DNA of 64,000 nt from Porodaedalea pini (taxonomy: Eukaryota > Basidiomycota > Agaricomycetes > Hymenochaetales > Hymenochaetaceae), in the NCBI GenBank assembly GCA_002794775.1, contig NBAY01000027.1:186001-250000 (forward strand), given 5' to 3'. The notes below the pieces were generated by a model that saw only the letters and a list, made by a program, of their open reading frames with translations, did no database searches and was not told where the DNA came from. A program made the translations under genes and the position numbers. Position 1 is the stretch's first letter, and the number at the start of each line of letters is the position of its first letter. Shown here in pieces: positions 59,527-64,000 of this stretch.

Positions 59527-62500
59527 ATGGAAAACGTCGAACGAGACAGACCTAGTGCCTTGCGCCTCCCAGATGGCCCACCGAGTTTACACAGTAGCAG
59601 CGCCAGTCCGACAGTAACTACAGTATCCTACCCTCCTTCGCCAAAGATAGAGCCTGCACCATCCTTTCACTCGCGTAACTCACGGAAGGCAAGCGCAAAC
59701 GCAACTCCGACAAATGGACCTCGGCCCTCGCTCTCCTATGTCCCGCCACCTCAAGCCCAAAAGGGCCCGCTTGCTTTGAACAAGTTCATCTTGTATGAGA
59801 GTCGGACACGTTTCTACCTCGTCGCGTCAAATACATCCGATTCACGCCATCGCATCATGAAGATCGACCGCACCGCGCAGGAGGAGCTTGTCGTGCATGA
59901 AGACGATGCGATATATACTGGGAAGCAGATGAGCGGGATGCTGAAGATGTTGGAAGATGGGAATAGAGGGAGTGGTGGTCTGGGAAAGGCACGGGTCATA
60001 TTTGGTGTTGCAGGTAATTAGGTGACTATATTTCTGACTCGACAAGGTCCTTATATGTCTTGCACTTCAGGCTTCATTAAGTTCACAGCTGGCTGGTATA
60101 TGATTGTTATTTCAAAGCGTTCTGTTGTGGCATTACTTGGCGGGCACTATTTATACCACTGCGAGAATACCGACATGATACCCATTTGCTTCAATCAGAA
60201 GGTCGACAAGCCTGCAGAGGAGCAGCGCTTCATGCACATTTTTAAGCAAGTCGATATGTCCAAGAATTTCTACTTCAGGTATGTTCGCTGCCTAGTATCT
60301 ACCCATGCATCGATGCTAATTCCGACAAGCTACACTTATGATTTAACGTCAACTCTCCAGCGTAACTTGACGAAGCCTGTTCCGCCAGAGGCGTCCGATA
60401 AATGGATGTTCAACGACCGCTTTGCGTGGAATTACCATATGCTTACAGCGCCATTCGCGAATCGTGAGGAGGGCCCTATCAAGTCGCATTGGATCCTTCC
60501 CTTGGTACATGGGCACGTTGATCAAGCTAGTGAGTCTGTTGTCTTCATATAAATTCGGTTTCCTGATCTCATCTATCTGTAGAGCTTACTGTTCTAGGAC
60601 GAGTAGTCTTCATCACGCTCATCGCTCGGCGTTCCCGCCACTACGCTGGAGCGCGGTATTTGAAGCGCGGGGTCAATGATGAGGGCAACGTCGCGAACGA
60701 AGTCGAGACCGAGCAGATCGTCTCGGAAGCGCTTACAACGCCATTTTATTATCCATCGCCTCGCAGCTTCTCCCCAGATCAGTCTGATCCGCATCGTCGC
60801 GCCCCAAGCCCGAACTACACCAGCTATGTCCAGGTACGTCTTCCGTGGAATTCCCTTTCAGTTCCTCTAGCTAATTTTCTACCAGTATCGCGGTAGCATT
60901 CCAGTCTACTGGACGCAAGAGACGAATGCTATGACCCCAAAGCCACCAATCGACAGTGCGTGAATCATTTCTTGATAAAGAGGGAAATGACTTACTCACT
61001 CTTTCCCAGTTAACGTCGTCGACCCCTTTTTCACACCAGCGTCTCTCCATTTCGATAACCTCTTCAGTCGGTACGGAACGCCGATCATGATCCTCAACCT
61101 CATCAAACGACGCGAGCCTGTTCCACGCGAGAGCAAGCTTCTGGATGAGTATACGCAGTGCGTCGAGTACCTCAACCAGTTTTTGCCGGAGGATAAGAAG
61201 ATGATCTATCGCGCCTGGGATATGTCCCGAGCCTACAAAGAGTGAGAGCGCTTGTACTCTACATGCTATTGTACTCATGCAGACGTAGGAAGACACAGGA
61301 TGTCATTAGCTATCTCGAAGACATTGCCGAAGAGGCGATCCATCTGACGGGTTTCTTCCACTCCGGGCCTGAACCTGCTGCGCATCTTATGCGAAATGAC
61401 CCGACGATGCCATACCGCTCGACGATCTCACTGCAAAACGGCATTTGCCGCACAAACTGCGTTGATTGCCTTGATCGCACGAACGCTGCACAATTCGTAT
61501 TTGGGAAGCGCATCCTCGGACACCAGCTGTACGCCCTTGGCGTCGTCGACAGTCCGAACCTCTCCTTTGACTCCGACGCAGTGAACATGCTCACAGAAAT
61601 GTACCACGATCACGGCGACACCATCGCGTTGCAGTATACGGGCAGTGCATTGGTGAACCGCGTGGAGACGTACCGGCGCATGCCGCACTGGAACAGTCAT
61701 TCGCGCGACATCATCGAAAACATCCGCCGCTTCTACACGAACGCGGTACTTGACGCGGACAAGCAGGCGGCGATCAACCTCTTCCTCGGCGTGCAATCCG
61801 AGCGGACGGTCGTGCATCCTCCGCGCCGCGGTGGGTACCGTGCGTGGTTCAACCCTGCGCATCTTGAGCCGGCCTATCGTCTGGAGGAATGTGAGCGTGG
61901 CCTGCGCGAGTTTGCGGAGCATCGTGCAGACTTCTGGATCGAGTATTACCGGCCATTGTTGTTTACGAGTTTGGGGAAACACTTTGCTTACTCGATGAAC
62001 AGCACTTTGAAGCTACCTGGGTAAATCCATTTAGCTTGGTATGGGTGTGAAGACAACTTATGTTGCACTTTAGAAAGACTGCGAAGGACATAGACCATAG
62101 CCCATTTTATGCGCACCACGCGATCATGCAACTTGGGTAGGTAGCTGTGTTTTTTGTGAAAGGTCAAGCTGACAGAAACGCAAAATTAGGCTTATGCAAG
62201 GAGTCCGACGCTGGATGGGCTCCCAGCCTCCGTCGAGCCTTCACAAGTCATTCAGAAAAACAGTGAATAAGAATGAGGCAAAGCATTCGACCCGCGAAAT
62301 AGAACCAGGCGAGAAGAACACAACGGAGTACATCGTGGGTCAACTTATGGACCCGAAGGTCTCGAACGATGAGCTAGAGCAGTACGAGGGGTATGTGCAA
62401 AAGTCATATATGTATTTATGCCCGTATCTAACGTCAACTAGATATATAAATCAGTACCAGACGCTGCTAGATGAGGAAGACAAGTATCCATCGCGGCAGG

Positions 62501-62787
62501 AGCGCGAGGTGTACGCAAAGGCAGTGCTGACAGCTGAGGGCGACCGACCAGACTGGGACCTCGCACCGCCCGACGAAGCATTCGTGCGGCACGTTCAGCT
62601 TGCGACGCCGAGCTTCGTGGATATTCTTTTCCGTGACGGCGCTGAGACGAGTCGTCGGGAGGCGGGTGGCAATATGAATGCGACTGTCGCTGCTGGAGGG
62701 ATCGGATACACGACGTTCAACTATGAGAAGTGGGTGCGCACGGGGACGACGAGGAAGGTGACAGGAGACTTCAGTTTGGTCGCGTGA
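59527..62787 (+). CDS. FIG4: Polyphosphoinositide phosphatase FIG4 (SAC domain)
   Basis: PI(3,5)P2 5-phosphatase that works with Fab1 and Vac14 at the vacuole membrane. From the ATG at 59527 a disordered Ser/Pro leader precedes [20 protein letters not shown], the start of the Sac N-terminal domain. Later exons give [70 protein letters not shown] and the catalytic motif [12 protein letters not shown] (CX5R-T type) near 61460-61495. Then come [40 protein letters not shown], and a C-terminal region with [20 protein letters not shown] and [20 protein letters not shown], ending at 62785-62787. About nine introns keep the frame open. An earlier ATG at 59433 leads to a stop after 23 codons and is not used. 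Confidence 0.95.
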
Positions 62788-63330
62788 ACGTGTGCCATCC
62801 TATCTACCTTGACGGGACGCTATCTGTTCTCTACTAGTGTCATGACAATATTATGGAACGGCCTTCGCCTGCTTTGACGCATTGGGACTTGTGCTGCATA
62901 AGCGACTGTTTATGTTGATTGGATGAGACGTTAGGAACAGCAGGGAGGTTGGTCTATAGCAGGATGGCTTGGTCGTGAGCGACGAGTCAAAAACGACACT
63001 GAGTCTACGCCTTAAGGGTGGGAAGAGCGATGCCAGCAAAACCATCAATACTACCAAAAGTAATGTATACATGACGCATGTTTTGAAGCTTCTGCATTGA
63101 ACGCGTGATCTTGAACTGACTAAATATATTTTTGAGCATTTTCGGTCAGGTTGTGGGTCCAACGAATATTTGTCCTTCGACAGACATGTAATGGGTACTA
63201 TGTAAGACAATTTATTACTGTCCTTCGACGCAACCTTTTTGGCACATCAAACTTGAATGGAGATGACGTTAGGTACCGCATCTGACTCGGGCGTAGAAAG
63301 CACGGGACTCAGGAGTAGCATTATACTACT
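62788..63330. other. Convergent intergenic region
   Basis: About 540 bp between FIG4's stop and the 3' end of the next minus-strand gene. A minus-strand frame at 62851-63210 with one hydrophobic stretch has no conserved motif and is not called. Confidence 0.45.
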
Positions 63331-64000
63331 TTACACTGAACCACGACCATCAGCATAATATCCCTTTTTTTGTGCACCTTCACGCAATCTGATATAAACC
63401 CGAGGTCTTGAGCCACGATCAACGGTACCCCGATCAGACAGTCCTCCGGTGTCCCGCCATTCCCGCCTCAAGATGATCTTGAGGTAGGACCTGCAGCGGA
63501 ACGCAGAAGTACTGCCTGCGGTCGAAGCCTGCTTCTGATTATCACGACCTTGAATAAATCTGTCAAATATCGCCTTGTTTTGCCTGGCCAGTCTAAGAAG
63601 TCCTTCCAACTCGTGATCTAAGATTTCAGTCTCTAAGGCTTGATGCTGCGTTTAATTAGATAGCTCATATAGAAGAAATAGTATCCTGCTACTTACCGCG
63701 CCATTGGCTTCTGACCTTGTTTTGAGTGGTGCCAGTACGTAGATCCAACCAGCTTTCTCATCTGGTGCCTTTCCAGGTAAAATGGAAGCTACGAAGGGTT
63801 GTGAATCGCTTTCTCTCTTCATTAGCCAATTAGCAATCGAGCACTTCCATTTATTCCTGCGGTTTGAAGACTTGACGCACCGCCAATGGAAGTCAGAATT
63901 ACAATTGTCACATACTACCCATTCCTCTTTGTTGACATCAAGCACAAGCTCAAGTTCGATATGTTTTAGGCACTTCATTCTGCTTGGCCTCGATCTGAAA
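63331..64000 (-). CDS. Partial gene with a Cys/His zinc module (start beyond window)
   Basis: Two exons are visible. The upstream one (about 63705 to the window edge, probably beginning after TTTCAG near 63995) encodes ELVLDVNKEEWVVCDNCNSD, FHWRCVKSSNRRNKWKC and DEKAGWIYVLAPLKTRSEAN. The C-x2-C, H-x2-C, W-x-C spacing resembles a PHD-like or CW-type zinc module, which often reads histone tails. A GTAAGT donor near 63701 is spliced to an exon from about 63640 encoding LETEILDHELEGLLRLARQN and a basic tail, ending at 63331. The start and the domain's first half lie outside the window, so the assignment is tentative. Confidence 0.55.

Noticed and set aside
62851..63210. 119-aa minus-strand frame with one hydrophobic helix
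   Set aside because: No conserved motif; sits in the 3' flank of FIG4 and looks like a chance frame.

Overview
The window is nuclear DNA of a filamentous basidiomycete, most probably an agaricomycete mushroom. The evidence is the dense packing of intron-rich genes (introns mostly 45-70 bp, GT-AG with CTAAC/CTGAC-like branch sites), a WW-like membrane protein and a multi-pass membrane protein of types I know only from Agaricomycetes, a fungal-type forkhead gene, and fungal Ty1/copia and Tad-like retroelements. I see no prokaryotic features, no CRISPR array and no rRNA or standalone tRNA gene.

Layout. 1.8-3.9 kb (-): WW-like membrane protein. 5.2-7.4 kb (-): RAD7. 8.4-10.2 kb (+): C2-domain protein. 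10.6-12.4 kb (-): large disordered orphan. 13.3-15.3 kb (-): RAP1-type telomere protein (BRCT + Myb). 15.6-18.75 kb (-): vacuolar-type MFS transporter. 19.1-20.4 kb (+): forkhead factor. 20.9-21.3 kb (+): small cupin. 21.5-31.7 kb (-): two tandem copies of a cyclase-family gene, with an intact Ty1/copia element between the first copy and its old promoter. 32.0-34.7 kb (-): PRP4 kinase. 34.7-43.6 kb: a repeat-rich island with a tRNA-derived SINE, a decayed LINE and gene fragments. 43.8-45.5 kb (-): NAPE-PLD-like hydrolase. 45.7-46.4 kb (+): MIF. 46.7-47.9 kb (+): orphan with a mitochondrial-type N-terminus. 48.4-50.0 kb (+): glutathione reductase. 50.3-52.2 kb (-): multi-pass membrane protein. 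53.1-53.8 kb (-): second MIF. 54.8-55.4 kb (+): SUMO. 56.0-57.4 kb (+): TFIIS. 57.7-59.3 kb (-): PRP46. 59.5-62.8 kb (+): FIG4. 63.3 kb to the end (-): partial gene with a Cys/His zinc module.

Most genes are conserved housekeeping functions: nucleotide excision repair, telomeres, splicing (PRP4 and PRP46), transcription elongation, SUMO, redox and phosphoinositide turnover. They do not form a pathway cluster. Two head-to-head pairs (NAPE-PLD/MIF and PRP46/FIG4) share intergenic promoters of about 200 bp.

The most informative points are: (1) a very recent copia insertion (identical 215-bp LTRs, ATGAT target duplication) that separates a cyclase gene from its ancestral promoter and puts an LTR TATA box about 84 bp from its ATG; (2) two MIF genes that need GC-AG introns; (3) a 613-bp tRNA-derived SINE with a perfect 9-bp target duplication, sitting in a minus-strand reading frame; (4) a 15-bp direct repeat that brackets the LINE. 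I found no clear new multi-gene system. The novelty is in these genome-dynamics cases and in two orphan proteins. Exon boundaries were read by eye; those given to the base were checked for phase.
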